NCBI GenBank assembly: GCA_016709145.1
Contig: JADJEK010000010.1
Coordinates: 115,793-179,792 of the forward strand
DNA length: 64,000 bases
Source: Planctomycetota bacterium
GTDB taxonomy: Bacteria > Planctomycetota > B15-G4 > JADJEK01
Direction of reading: 5' to 3'
Shown here: positions 53,518-61,219 of the stretch, in pieces
Numbering within the stretch: the stretch's first letter is position 1
How the letters are laid out: every line of letters begins with the position of its first letter
The notes under the pieces: generated by a model
The model's database searches: none
Told to the model about the DNA's origin: nothing
The model's input: the letters and a program-made list of their open reading frames with translations, nothing else
Program-made: the position numbers and the translations under genes

Positions 53518-54765
53518 ATGCAACCTCGACGCAAACGATCCCCGAAGGAACAGCGCCGCTCCGCTCAACAGCGACGCGGACCGATCACGTTGCATGGGGA
53601 CGAAGAGGCCGCAGCGGCGCTCGGCGCGGCCTGGGAAGCCGCCGACGGAGAAGGCCGCCACCTCACGCACGGCATCCATGCTTGGCCGGCTCGCCTGCAT
53701 CCCGGGACCGCGCGCACGCTGATCGAAGCGTTCTCGGTCCCCGGCGACACGGTGCTCGATCCGTTCTGCGGCGGCGGCACGGTCGTCCTCGAAGCCGCGG
53801 TCGCAGGACGCAACGGCCTCGGCAGCGACCTCAACCCTCTCGCGGTCGCGATCGCGCGCATGCGGACCGAGCCTCTGCCCGACCGCAGCCGCGACGAACT
53901 CGAAGCCCGTGCGCGCCTCGCGGCCGAACGCGCCTCGCAAGAACAACTGACGCGCTTGTCCGGCCCCGGCGCCGACGTGCTCTACGCGGCGATCGACGCG
54001 CACGTGCTCGGCGAATTGCGCGGCCTGGTCGCGGCGATCCGCCGCGAGACCGACGTGCCGACGCGACGCGCGCTCGAGCTCGCGCTGTCGGCGATCGTCG
54101 TCAAGGTCTCGAAGCGCCGCTCCGAAACCGAACACCACCACGTCCCGCGCGAGATCGGCAAAGGCCGCGCCAAGGAACTGTTCATCGCGAAGGCGTACGA
54201 ACTCGCGCGCGCTCACGCCGAACTGGCGCACGAGCTGCACGGCAAGACGGCCGTCTATCGCGCCGACGCGCGCAACTTCCCGCTCGCCGAGGCCACGGTC
54301 GATCTGGTGACGACGTCGCCGCCGTACGTCGGCACCTACGACTACGCGGCGGTGCAAGAACTGCGCGCGGCATTGTTCCAAGTGCCGCTCACACGCACGA
54401 TCGACGCGGAGATCGGCGCACGCCGCCTCGCGTTCCGCGATCCGGATACCGCGCTCGATCGCTTCCACGACGATCTCGCCAACGTGCTCGCCGAAATGCG
54501 TCGCGTGCTGCGCTCGTCGGGTTGCGCCGTGATCGTCGTCGGCGATTCGTTCGCGCGCGAGCGGCACATCGACGCGCTCGCGGTCGTCGACGACTTGGCC
54601 GGTCGCGTCGGCTTGCAGATCGTCGCGGCGGCGACGCAGGAACGCGCCGTCCAGTTCCGTCCGGTCAAGGACCGAGTGCGCCGTCACGGCGAACATCTGG
54701 TGTTGCTCGCGCCGACCACCGGATCGCGTGCAGGGCATTCGCGCGGTCGCGGCAAGGAAAGCTAG
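53518..54765 (+). CDS. DNA methyltransferase with SPPY motif (probable N4-cytosine or N6-adenine)
   Basis: The protein has 415 residues. It has THGIHAWPARLHPGTARTLIEAFSVPGDTVLDPFCGGGTVVLEA (SAM motif) then, about 180 residues later, VDLVTTSPPYVGTYDYAAVQEL, the catalytic SPPY motif. The motif order (SAM first, catalytic second) differs from the usual beta-class N4 enzymes. The insert between them is helical and includes SKRRSETEHHHVPREIGKGRAKELF. The start is ATG 53518; TATGCT at 53496-53501 may be its -10. It is divergent from the first methyltransferase. An RNA substrate cannot be excluded. Confidence 0.82.
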   Translation: MQPRRKRSPKEQRRSAQQRRGPITLHGDEEAAAALGAAWEAADGEGRHLTHGIHAWPARLHPGTARTLIEAFSVPGDTVLDPFCGGGTVVLEAAVAGRNGLGSDLNPLAVAIARMRTEPLPDRSRDELEARARLAAERASQEQLTRLSGPGADVLYAAIDAHVLGELRGLVAAIRRETDVPTRRALELALSAIVVKVSKRRSETEHHHVPREIGKGRAKELFIAKAYELARAHAELAHELHGKTAVYRADARNFPLAEATVDLVTTSPPYVGTYDYAAVQELRAALFQVPLTRTIDAEIGARRLAFRDPDTALDRFHDDLANVLAEMRRVLRSSGCAVIVVGDSFARERHIDALAVVDDLAGRVGLQIVAAATQERAVQFRPVKDRVRRHGEHLVLLAPTTGSRAGHSRGRGKES

Positions 54766-54813
54766 AAACCACGCCGAAACCCGAGTCGAATCCTCGTCCG
54801 ACCACGAGGACGC

Positions 54814-55416
54814 ATGGCCGACGATCGCGAGACACCTCCCCACGATGCGCACGCCGACTCCGAGTCGACGCGCAAGTCGCTCGTCGCCGCCGCGCGAACC
54901 GGCCACGAGGACGCGTTCGCTCGTTTGGTCGACGCGACGGAAGGCGACGTCCGCCGCGCGCTACGCGCGTTCGGGGTCGGCGACACCGACCTCGACGACC
55001 TCGTGGTCGAGACCTACGTCGCCGCGTGGCGCAACCTGCATGAATTGCGCGATCCCGACGCGCTGTCGGCCTGGCTCGGCACGATCGCGCGCCGCTGCGC
55101 CGTGCATTTCCTGAAGGTGCGCCGCAAGGAGCGCGATGCGCTGTCCGAGTTCGGCCGCCGCAGCCACGTCAAGCGCTTGGCCACGGAACACGTCGACCCG
55201 CGCCGGCCCTCGGTCGACGAACTGCGCCGCATCCTCGACGAACTCCCGCGCGATCAAAGGGAATTGGTCGAACTCCAATTCGGGCGCGGACTCAGCCTCG
55301 ACGAGCTCGCGACCAAGACCTCCCGTACTTGGCACGAGGTCGTGTACGCATTGACCGTCGTCCGCGATCGCATCCGCCGCACCTGGGAGCGCGAGCACCG
55401 TCAACGCCGCGATTGA
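54814..55416 (+). CDS. ECF-type RNA polymerase sigma factor
   Basis: The protein has 200 residues. Region 2 is SLVAAARTGHEDAFARLVDATEGDVRRALRAFGV...DLDDLVVETYVAAWRNLHEL, and region 4 is ILDELPRDQRELVELQFGRGLSLDELATKTSRTWHEVVYALTVVRDRIRRTW. No anti-sigma gene follows; instead a cobalamin riboswitch and its promoter begin at the stop codon. It starts 48 bp after the methyltransferase gene, so the two could be cotranscribed. The C-terminal motif EREHRQRRD is basic and lacks the extra domain seen in some longer ECF groups. Confidence 0.87.
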   Translation: MADDRETPPHDAHADSESTRKSLVAAARTGHEDAFARLVDATEGDVRRALRAFGVGDTDLDDLVVETYVAAWRNLHELRDPDALSAWLGTIARRCAVHFLKVRRKERDALSEFGRRSHVKRLATEHVDPRRPSVDELRRILDELPRDQRELVELQFGRGLSLDELATKTSRTWHEVVYALTVVRDRIRRTWEREHRQRRD

Positions 55417-55442
55417 CGCCGGCCCCGGTCCGCGCGTAGCCT
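55413..55442 (+). promoter_or_regulatory. Promoter for the cobalamin riboswitch transcript
   Basis: TTGACG (55413-55418), an 18-bp spacer and TAGCCT (55437-55442) form a sigma-70-like promoter. It overlaps the sigma-factor stop codon, and transcription would begin a few bases before the riboswitch P1 stem at 55454. The position agrees with an independent transcription unit. Confidence 0.55.
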
Positions 55443-55453
55443 TCCGCCCTTCT

Positions 55454-55639
55454 GGTCGGGGTCCCTGCCGCAGGATGCGGGAGGGCCACGAGGGAAGCGG
55501 GTGAGATTCCCGCACGGTCGCGCCACTGTGAGCGGCGAGTCCTCCTCGAGAGCCACTGAACGTCGATACGCGCGAGCGTGCCGGTTCGGGAAGGCGAGGT
55601 CGGACGTTCGAGCCGCGAGTCAGGAGACCTGCCCCGACC
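55454..55639 (+). promoter_or_regulatory. Cobalamin (B12/AdoCbl) riboswitch
   Basis: The aptamer is recognisable by its conserved sequence. GGGAAGCGGGTGAGATTCC and GCACGGTCGCGCCACTGTGA (about 55492-55531) are the P3-P6 core, and GAGTCAGGAGACCTGCC (55617-55633) is the B12 box. P1 closes it: GGTCGGGG (55454-55461) is the exact complement of CCCCGACC (55632-55639). Downstream, GCGCTC/GAGCGC can form a hairpin, and GGAGCGAGGGAGCTCCCGGAG near the start codon may be the expression platform. Binding of corrinoid would be expected to switch off the downstream gene or genes. Confidence 0.93.
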
Positions 55640-55793
55640 TTCGGTCCGTCGCCGCGCTCCGCGAAAGAGCGCGAGGATCGTGCCGTCGGGCACCCCTCCT
55701 CTTTCGCTCGTTTCGCGCGCGTCGTCGGGCCCCGGGTCTGGGCGCTCGCGGAGCAGCGCTGATCCGGAGCGAGGGAGCTCCCGGAGTCGTCCG
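55640..55793 (+). promoter_or_regulatory. Leader between riboswitch and the propeller gene (expression platform region)
   Basis: About 150 bp with no gene. It contains GCGCTC-CGCGAAA-GAGCGC (55656-55674) and the self-complementary GGAGCTCC close to the ribosome-binding GGAG eight bases before the ATG at 55794. Whether control is by termination or by ribosome access cannot be decided by eye. Confidence 0.45.
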
Positions 55794-57098
55794 ATGTCGA
55801 AGCGTCTTCTCCTGGCCGTGGCGTGTGCCGCGTCGCTGGCTTGTGCAACGTCGTGGGCGTCGATCACGCCGGGTCCTGGGTGGCAGAACGCCGCGGTCGC
55901 GGCAGCGCCAGGCGGCGCGTTCACGGGCGGCATGGATCGCCTGCCGAACGGTCACCTCGCGATCTACGACGGCACCGCGATCGTCGAAGTCGACCCGAGC
56001 ACGGGCAACGTCGTGCAGACCCTCTACACGGCCCCGCCGTTCACGTTCGGCAGCTTCGTGACCGTCGACCCTACCGGCTCGTACCTGCTGTTCGGCGAAT
56101 CGTCGGCGAACACGATCACGAAGGTCCCGCTGAGCGGCGGCACTCCGAGCGTGGTCGCGACCGTCGTGTTCAACTTCTCGTGCGCGTTCCTCGCGCCCGA
56201 CGTCGCGCTCGTCGCGCACGGCGACTTCACGTTCAACGCGACGAAGATCGTGCGTCTCGACGTCACGACCGGCGCGACCGACCTCATCGCCGATCTGATC
56301 GGCCCGTCGGGCCCGGTCGTCGTCGACGCCCATGGCGACGTCCACTACGGCAGCAACACGATCCAATTCCCGACGCCGACGATCGGCGCCGAAGACGTCC
56401 TGCGCTTCGACGCGGCGCAGGTCGCGAGCGCGATCGGCCCGACGTTCCTGACCGACGCCGACGCAACGGTCGTCGTGTCGGGAGTCACGGCGCCGGCCGG
56501 ACTCGCGTTCGACAGCGAAGGCGATCTGTTCGTCAGCGACTCGTCGCTCGGGACGGTCACGGAATACGGCCCCGGCGGCGCGATCAAGAGCGATCTCGGC
56601 AACGACGTGTTCGCGTCGTGCGGTCAAATCGTCGCCGCGAGCAACGCCGCGAGCCCGAGCCAACTCGGCGCGTTCCAGCCGCAGGACGGCGGCGCGCTGT
56701 ACGTGCTGTCGACCGACTTCTCGACGTTCAACGACCTGAACGTGCTGACGCCGAAGCGGCCGCAACTGACCTCGACGCCCACGTCTCCGATCCCGGTCGG
56801 CCCGTTCAGCGTCGATCTCACGGAAGGCCCGCAGTTCGGCACGTGCTTCCTGTTCGTCGCGCTGACGACGCTGCCCGCGGAGATCGCCGCCGACTTCAAC
56901 GGCACGCCCTACTTCATCGGCTTCAATCCCGCGACGTTGGTTGCGACCGTCACGTTGCCGCTGGACGCAAACGGCGCGCTCTCGATCCCCGCGGTCAACC
57001 ACGGCACGCCGGGCACGGTCGTGCTCCAAGCAGCCTGCATCGGCAACCTGCTCGAGCCGGCCGGCACCACGCCGACGTACACACTGACGTTGAACTGA
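55794..57098 (+). CDS. Secreted beta-propeller protein under riboswitch control, possible corrinoid-capture protein
   Basis: The protein has 434 residues with a signal peptide (MSKRLLLAVACAASLACATSWAS). Residues of about 25-320 repeat an NHL/YncE/SMP-30-like propeller pattern: GGMDRLPNGHLAIYDGTAIVEVDPSTGNVVQTLY, TKIVRLDVTTGATDLIADLIG, GLAFDSEGDLFVSDSSLGTVTEYGPGG. The last 110 residues are the C-terminal domain shared with three other proteins in this window. It is the first gene after a cobalamin riboswitch, which normally controls B12 uptake, synthesis or B12-independent enzymes. In Bacteroides the B12-binding surface protein BtuG is also a beta-propeller. Corrinoid binding here is my inference from context and fold only. 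Confidence 0.85.
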   Translation: MSKRLLLAVACAASLACATSWASITPGPGWQNAAVAAAPGGAFTGGMDRLPNGHLAIYDGTAIVEVDPSTGNVVQTLYTAPPFTFGSFVTVDPTGSYLLFGESSANTITKVPLSGGTPSVVATVVFNFSCAFLAPDVALVAHGDFTFNATKIVRLDVTTGATDLIADLIGPSGPVVVDAHGDVHYGSNTIQFPTPTIGAEDVLRFDAAQVASAIGPTFLTDADATVVVSGVTAPAGLAFDSEGDLFVSDSSLGTVTEYGPGGAIKSDLGNDVFASCGQIVAASNAASPSQLGAFQPQDGGALYVLSTDFSTFNDLNVLTPKRPQLTSTPTSPIPVGPFSVDLTEGPQFGTCFLFVALTTLPAEIAADFNGTPYFIGFNPATLVATVTLPLDANGALSIPAVNHGTPGTVVLQAACIGNLLEPAGTTPTYTLTLN

Positions 57099-57119
57099 TC
57101 CGCGGCTCGTGGTGCAGTC

Positions 57120-57156
57120 GGGCCCGGCCGTGCGCGATTCGCGGACGGCCGGGCCC
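57120..57156 (+). terminator. Perfect 12-bp hairpin between propeller and MetE-like genes
   Basis: GGGCCCGGCCGT (57120-57131) pairs with ACGGCCGGGCCC (57145-57156) around a 13-nt loop. There is no T-run. It may end or attenuate the riboswitch transcript before the MetE-like gene, so the two genes are not certainly one operon. Confidence 0.6.
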
Positions 57157-57173
57157 CGTGCGGATCGGCTTCG

Positions 57174-58043
57174 ATGGAACCCTTGCTCGTCACCGGCATC
57201 GGCAGCTTGCCGCATCGTGATCCCGTGGCCGCGACCGCATTCGTGTCGCGGTTCGCGAGTCGGCTGCCGTTCTGGCCCCAACTCCCGCAGGCGTCGCCGC
57301 GCGAGCTGATGGTCGCGCAGGCCGCGCGCGGGACCTCGCCGTGGGACGACGCCGTCGCCTGCGGACTGTCCGCGTTCGAGCGCGGCGCGAAGCGCGGCAT
57401 GTTCAAGGACGCGGTCGCCGTGAAAGGTCAACTCGTCGGCCCGGTCACGCTCGCGCTCGCGGAGGGCCACGGGCGCTTCACGCTCGACGCCCTCGCCGAG
57501 ACGACCGAGCGCGTGGCCGGGCTCGCACGCGCGCAGATCCAGCGCTTGACGGCGCTCGGCAAGCCGGCGGTCGTGTTCCTCGACGAGCCCGCGCTCGGCG
57601 TGCTGCCCGCCGCCCTCACAACCGAAGAACGCGCTGCCGCGGTGCGTGCGGTCGCCGCGACGCTCGAAGTGATGCGCGGCGTCGGCGTGCGAGCCGGACT
57701 GCACTGTTGCGCCGCCCCGCCGCTGCAAGACCTCGAAGCACTCGCGCCGGACGTGTTGTCGTTCGACGCCGACCTCCATCTCGAAGCGGTGATCGGCGAT
57801 GCGCGCGTCGCGCGTTGGCTCGGCGGCGACGACCGCGTGCTCGCGTTCGGTCTGGTGCCGCCACTGCGCAAGCCCGACGTCGACGAGCTGTTCCGTCGCG
57901 CGGTGAAGATCCCGCCGAGCTGGTTGCGCCAAGCCTGGATCACGCCGAGCTGCGGCATCGCGTCGGGCTCGATCGCCGCGGCCGAACAGGTCTTCGACGC
58001 GGCGCACGCGTTGGCCACGCGATTGCACGGAGCTCTGCCTTGA
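57174..58043 (+). CDS. MetE-core-like (cobalamin-independent methionine synthase C-terminal domain) methyltransferase
   Basis: The protein has 289 residues, about the size of the catalytic core alone. It opens VTGIGSLPHRDPVAA like the family and carries a zinc site HCC (His177, Cys178, Cys179) and Cys260 in TPSCGIASGS, spaced 83 residues from His177 as in E. coli MetE (His641-Cys726). The fourth ligand, Glu665 in E. coli, is replaced by Asp198 (VLSFD). It lacks the N-terminal folate-binding half of MetE, as do the folate-independent core-MetE enzymes that use methyl-corrinoid proteins. Its role as a methionine synthase, or a related thiol methyltransferase, is inference. The VOC gene overlaps its stop. 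Confidence 0.82.
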   Translation: MEPLLVTGIGSLPHRDPVAATAFVSRFASRLPFWPQLPQASPRELMVAQAARGTSPWDDAVACGLSAFERGAKRGMFKDAVAVKGQLVGPVTLALAEGHGRFTLDALAETTERVAGLARAQIQRLTALGKPAVVFLDEPALGVLPAALTTEERAAAVRAVAATLEVMRGVGVRAGLHCCAAPPLQDLEALAPDVLSFDADLHLEAVIGDARVARWLGGDDRVLAFGLVPPLRKPDVDELFRRAVKIPPSWLRQAWITPSCGIASGSIAAAEQVFDAAHALATRLHGALP

Positions 58044-58456
58044 TCGTGGCCTGCTCGCACGTGACGCTGACGTCGACCGACGTCCCGCGCTCGATACGGT
58101 TCCTCGAGACCTTTCTCGGCATCGCGCCGCGGTACCAGAACGCCGAGTTCGGCGAGTTCGTGCTGAACAGCGGTTTCCGCGTCGCCGTGTTCGCCGTGCT
58201 CGGCAAGACGCGCGACTACTTCAATGCAGACGGCGAACGCGGAACATTGGCCCTCGGCGTGACGACGCGCGACGTCGAAGGCACTTACGCATTGCTGCAC
58301 GCGCAGCAGGAACAGCTCGGCCTGAAGTTCAGCGGCCCACCGAAGGCGCACCCCTGGGGCGAGAAGTCGTTCCTGCTGATCGACCAAGACGGCAATCGCT
58401 GGGAGATCGCGCAGGCGCCGAGCCCATCGCACGGAATGCTCGTCGATCGGGAGTGA
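58040..58456 (+). CDS. VOC-superfamily (glyoxalase/bleomycin-resistance fold) protein
   Basis: The protein has 138 residues with the fold's two repeats: CSHVTLTSTDVPRSIRFLETFLGIAPRY and YALLHAQQEQLGLKFSGPP ... FLLIDQDGNRWEIAQA. The first His (SHVTL) and the last Glu (WEI) are the usual metal-ligand positions. It begins with TTG overlapping the upstream stop (TTGA), or with GTG at 58046. Substrate is unknown; it is coupled to the MetE-like gene. Confidence 0.8.
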   Translation: MIVACSHVTLTSTDVPRSIRFLETFLGIAPRYQNAEFGEFVLNSGFRVAVFAVLGKTRDYFNADGERGTLALGVTTRDVEGTYALLHAQQEQLGLKFSGPPKAHPWGEKSFLLIDQDGNRWEIAQAPSPSHGMLVDRE

Positions 58457-58477
58457 GCGAGGGCGCGGTCGGCCGCG

Positions 58478-61027
58478 TCAGGGCTGCGCAGGGATCATCA
58501 CGCCGTTCGTCATCGCGCCGGTCCCGACGATGAACGCCTGCGCATAGGTGGTCATCGCGCCCGCCAACGTCGGCACGACCGCACTGAGTTCGCCGCTGAA
58601 CGTGGCGCCGCCTTGCGCGGTCAGCGCGATCGGCACGACGACCCACGACGGTCCACCGACGAGCAGCGAACACCCCGCCACCGGCAACGGAGCCGATGCG
58701 CTCGCGAACACGAGCATCGCGGTCGTGGCCGGATGCGCGACCGCGACGCGCAACGTCAACGACGCCCCCGAACTCGCGCAGCCGGAGGCCGTGAGCTGAG
58801 GAACGGCAGACGCCGTCCCCGCACATCCGACGCCGTACTGCACGGACGTCGCGACGCACGCCGTCGGTTCGAACTGCGTGGTGAATCCTCCGGACCCGAG
58901 AAGTTCGGGGACCGCGTCGCCGTCCAAGTCGGCCACGACCCCGAGCAGGTTCAACAGCGAGAACAGGCGAGCCGAGTCGATCCGCGTGTCGCCGTGTCCA
59001 TGGAACGCACTGCACGACAGCCCCGCGGCGAGAACGACGTCGGCCCGACCGTCGACGTCGAGGTCGACCAGGATCAGTCGGGACATGGACGAACTCGCGA
59101 CCTCCAGCGGCTCGCTCTGGACCTCGACCAGTCCTGCGGCGGCGTCGTTGCGGAGCACCTGGACGGTCGGCTCCGTCGACGGAAACCGACTCGCCACCAC
59201 ATCGTCGTCGCCATCGGCGTCGAGGTCGCCGTGGGCGAGCGTGTGGATCGGATCGACGTCGAGGGCCTCGTACGTCGGCGCAGCGAACGTGAAGTCGCCG
59301 CGTCCGTGCCGGACCGCGATCCCGCTGCCTACCGCCGACGATGGTGCCTCTCCCGTCAGAGCATCCGCGACTCCGTCGCCGTCGACATCGGCGACGGCAA
59401 GCGCTTCGGACGCGACGCTCCAGTCGACGTTCGTCGGGGTCGGCGCCATCGCGGCGAACGCACCCGCTCCGCCGTTGGCGAACGCCAGCAGGCGCTGATG
59501 ACGTGACGCGATCACGTCGGGGTCGCCGTCCAGGTCGACATCGACGATCGACACACCGAAGGTCGGTTCATCGCTCGGGAGCAACTCGATCGGCGTGGAG
59601 AACGATCCCGTACCCGTCCCCATTACCACGCGGATCGCGCCCATATCGTGTTCGAGCAGTGCGTCGACGGATCCGTCTCCGTCGAAGTCGTCGATGTGCA
59701 CTCGAGCGAAGTCGTACGTCCACGCATTCAGCGGCGACCCAGGGCCGAGCGTGAACGTGCCGTCTCCGGCGTTGGTCGAGGTCACCAAGTGCTGGCCGAC
59801 GAACCCCTTGGCGGTCGTCCCGAGTGCGTCGGGATCACCATCGCCATCGACGTCCGCGACCGCGGTGTTCGCCGGACTCCAGATGTACGCCGGCGACTCC
59901 GGCATGGCGACGCCACCGAATCCTCCGTCGGCGGCGCGCACCCCGACGACCGTTCGCCCCTGGACGCGCGAGATGACGTCGGGAATCGCGTCACCGTTGA
60001 TGTCCATGCAGTCGAACCGAGTCGAGTCACTCGCGGAAAGCTGTCCGACGCGAACGATCCGCTCGGTCGAGAACGAGCCGCCGCCGGTGGACTCGAACCA
60101 CGCGATTTCACCGTAACCGCTCGAAACGACGACATCGTCGCGCCCATCGCCGCTGAGATCGCGAAGGACGACCCACGACGGGATCGGGACACTCGAGGAC
60201 AGGGTCGCGACGACGACCGGATTCCACGACGCGTCGAACCTCTTCACGAGGAACGTGGAAAGTGGCGTCGACGGGACGATCCACTCCCGCTGCCCGTCAC
60301 CGTCGATGTCTCCGAGCCAACCGTCGCTCGACATGGGCGGCAAGCTCTGGACTCCGGACAAGCTCGGGCCGAAATGGCCTTGTCCGTCGCCGGGCCAGTA
60401 CTCGGTGCCGACGTACGCGTGCTGAACCGCCAGGTCGATCCGACCATCGCCGTCGAAGTCCGCTGCGGTGATCCCGGAGACGAATTGCGCCGGCTTCACG
60501 AACCCGACGACGATCCCGGCCAGCTTCATCGAGACCGCGAACTTCCCGCTCATGACCATCGCGAGGTCGTCGGCGCCATCACGGTCGAAGTCCGCGACCG
60601 CGAACTGCTCCACGGTCGCGGCCAGCGGAACGATGAGGGGCACATCGAACGACCCATCCCCACGACTGCGCGCGAATCGGAAGTCGGTCGAACCCTGATC
60701 GGAGAACACGCCGAGATCGAGCCGACCGTCGCCATCGAAATCGCCGAGGGTCGAAGTTCCCGACCCCAGCGCGATCAGATTCGGGTCGAGCGCGAGCTCG
60801 GTGAACGAACCGGCTCCGTCGTTCCGCAGGATTCGGAGCGAGCTCGTGGCCGAGTCGCGAACCGCGATGTCGGGGAAGCCGTCCCGATCGAAGTCGCCGA
60901 CGTGTCGTTCGACCGCGATCGATCCGATCTCGATCCGTGGGCGCGGAGGCGTCGCGGATCCGGTCGCGGCCCACGCGCCGGAGATCACACAAGCCGACGG
61001 AACCAGCCACCGAGGACGACGTGCCAC
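58478..61027 (-). CDS. Secreted FG-GAP/VCBS-repeat protein with lineage C-terminal domain
   Basis: The protein has 849 residues, starting at GTG 61027 with GAGGG just upstream and a signal (VPSACVISGAWAATGSA). At least ten FG-GAP/VCBS-type units carry calcium-binding loops of the form DxDGDGxxD: GDFDRDGFPDIAV, GDFDGDGRLDLGV, ADFDGDGRIDLAV, GDIDGDGQREWIV, VDLDGDPDVIAS, ADVDGDGVADALT. They form an integrin-like seven-bladed propeller or two. The last 130 residues are the domain shared with the proteins at 1923, 11176 and 55794. The protein is probably a calcium-dependent surface protein. Confidence 0.9.
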   Translation of the reverse strand: MARRPRWLVPSACVISGAWAATGSATPPRPRIEIGSIAVERHVGDFDRDGFPDIAVRDSATSSLRILRNDGAGSFTELALDPNLIALGSGTSTLGDFDGDGRLDLGVFSDQGSTDFRFARSRGDGSFDVPLIVPLAATVEQFAVADFDRDGADDLAMVMSGKFAVSMKLAGIVVGFVKPAQFVSGITAADFDGDGRIDLAVQHAYVGTEYWPGDGQGHFGPSLSGVQSLPPMSSDGWLGDIDGDGQREWIVPSTPLSTFLVKRFDASWNPVVVATLSSSVPIPSWVVLRDLSGDGRDDVVVSSGYGEIAWFESTGGGSFSTERIVRVGQLSASDSTRFDCMDINGDAIPDVISRVQGRTVVGVRAADGGFGGVAMPESPAYIWSPANTAVADVDGDGDPDALGTTAKGFVGQHLVTSTNAGDGTFTLGPGSPLNAWTYDFARVHIDDFDGDGSVDALLEHDMGAIRVVMGTGTGSFSTPIELLPSDEPTFGVSIVDVDLDGDPDVIASRHQRLLAFANGGAGAFAAMAPTPTNVDWSVASEALAVADVDGDGVADALTGEAPSSAVGSGIAVRHGRGDFTFAAPTYEALDVDPIHTLAHGDLDADGDDDVVASRFPSTEPTVQVLRNDAAAGLVEVQSEPLEVASSSMSRLILVDLDVDGRADVVLAAGLSCSAFHGHGDTRIDSARLFSLLNLLGVVADLDGDAVPELLGSGGFTTQFEPTACVATSVQYGVGCAGTASAVPQLTASGCASSGASLTLRVAVAHPATTAMLVFASASAPLPVAGCSLLVGGPSWVVVPIALTAQGGATFSGELSAVVPTLAGAMTTYAQAFIVGTGAMTNGVMIPAQP

Positions 61028-61107
61028 GATTCCCTCGCTTCCCGATCGAGCCCCGGCACCAGGCGTGCCGAGATCTTGTTCGATTCGCCTTCAGTCATCG
61101 GCCCGCC

Positions 61108-61139
61108 TTGACTGCAACTGAAGGCACTTTCCCTACACT
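61108..61139 (+). promoter_or_regulatory. Candidate promoter of the TldD-like pair
   Basis: TTGACT (61108-61113) and TACACT (61134-61139) are good hexamers with a 20-bp spacer, longer than optimal. It lies 80 bp before the ATG at 61220, in the divergent gap. Confidence 0.4.
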
Positions 61140-61219
61140 CCGGCCTCTCGCGCGCGTCGCCTCCACGTCGCCCTGCCCGCGACCTGGGACCGGCGCGCAG
61201 CCCATCGAGGGGTTCGCTC

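Noticed and set aside
54814..55416. ECF sigma factor as regulator of the riboswitch genes through an anti-sigma
   Set aside because: No anti-sigma is encoded nearby and the riboswitch has its own sigma-70-like promoter, so the link is not supported.
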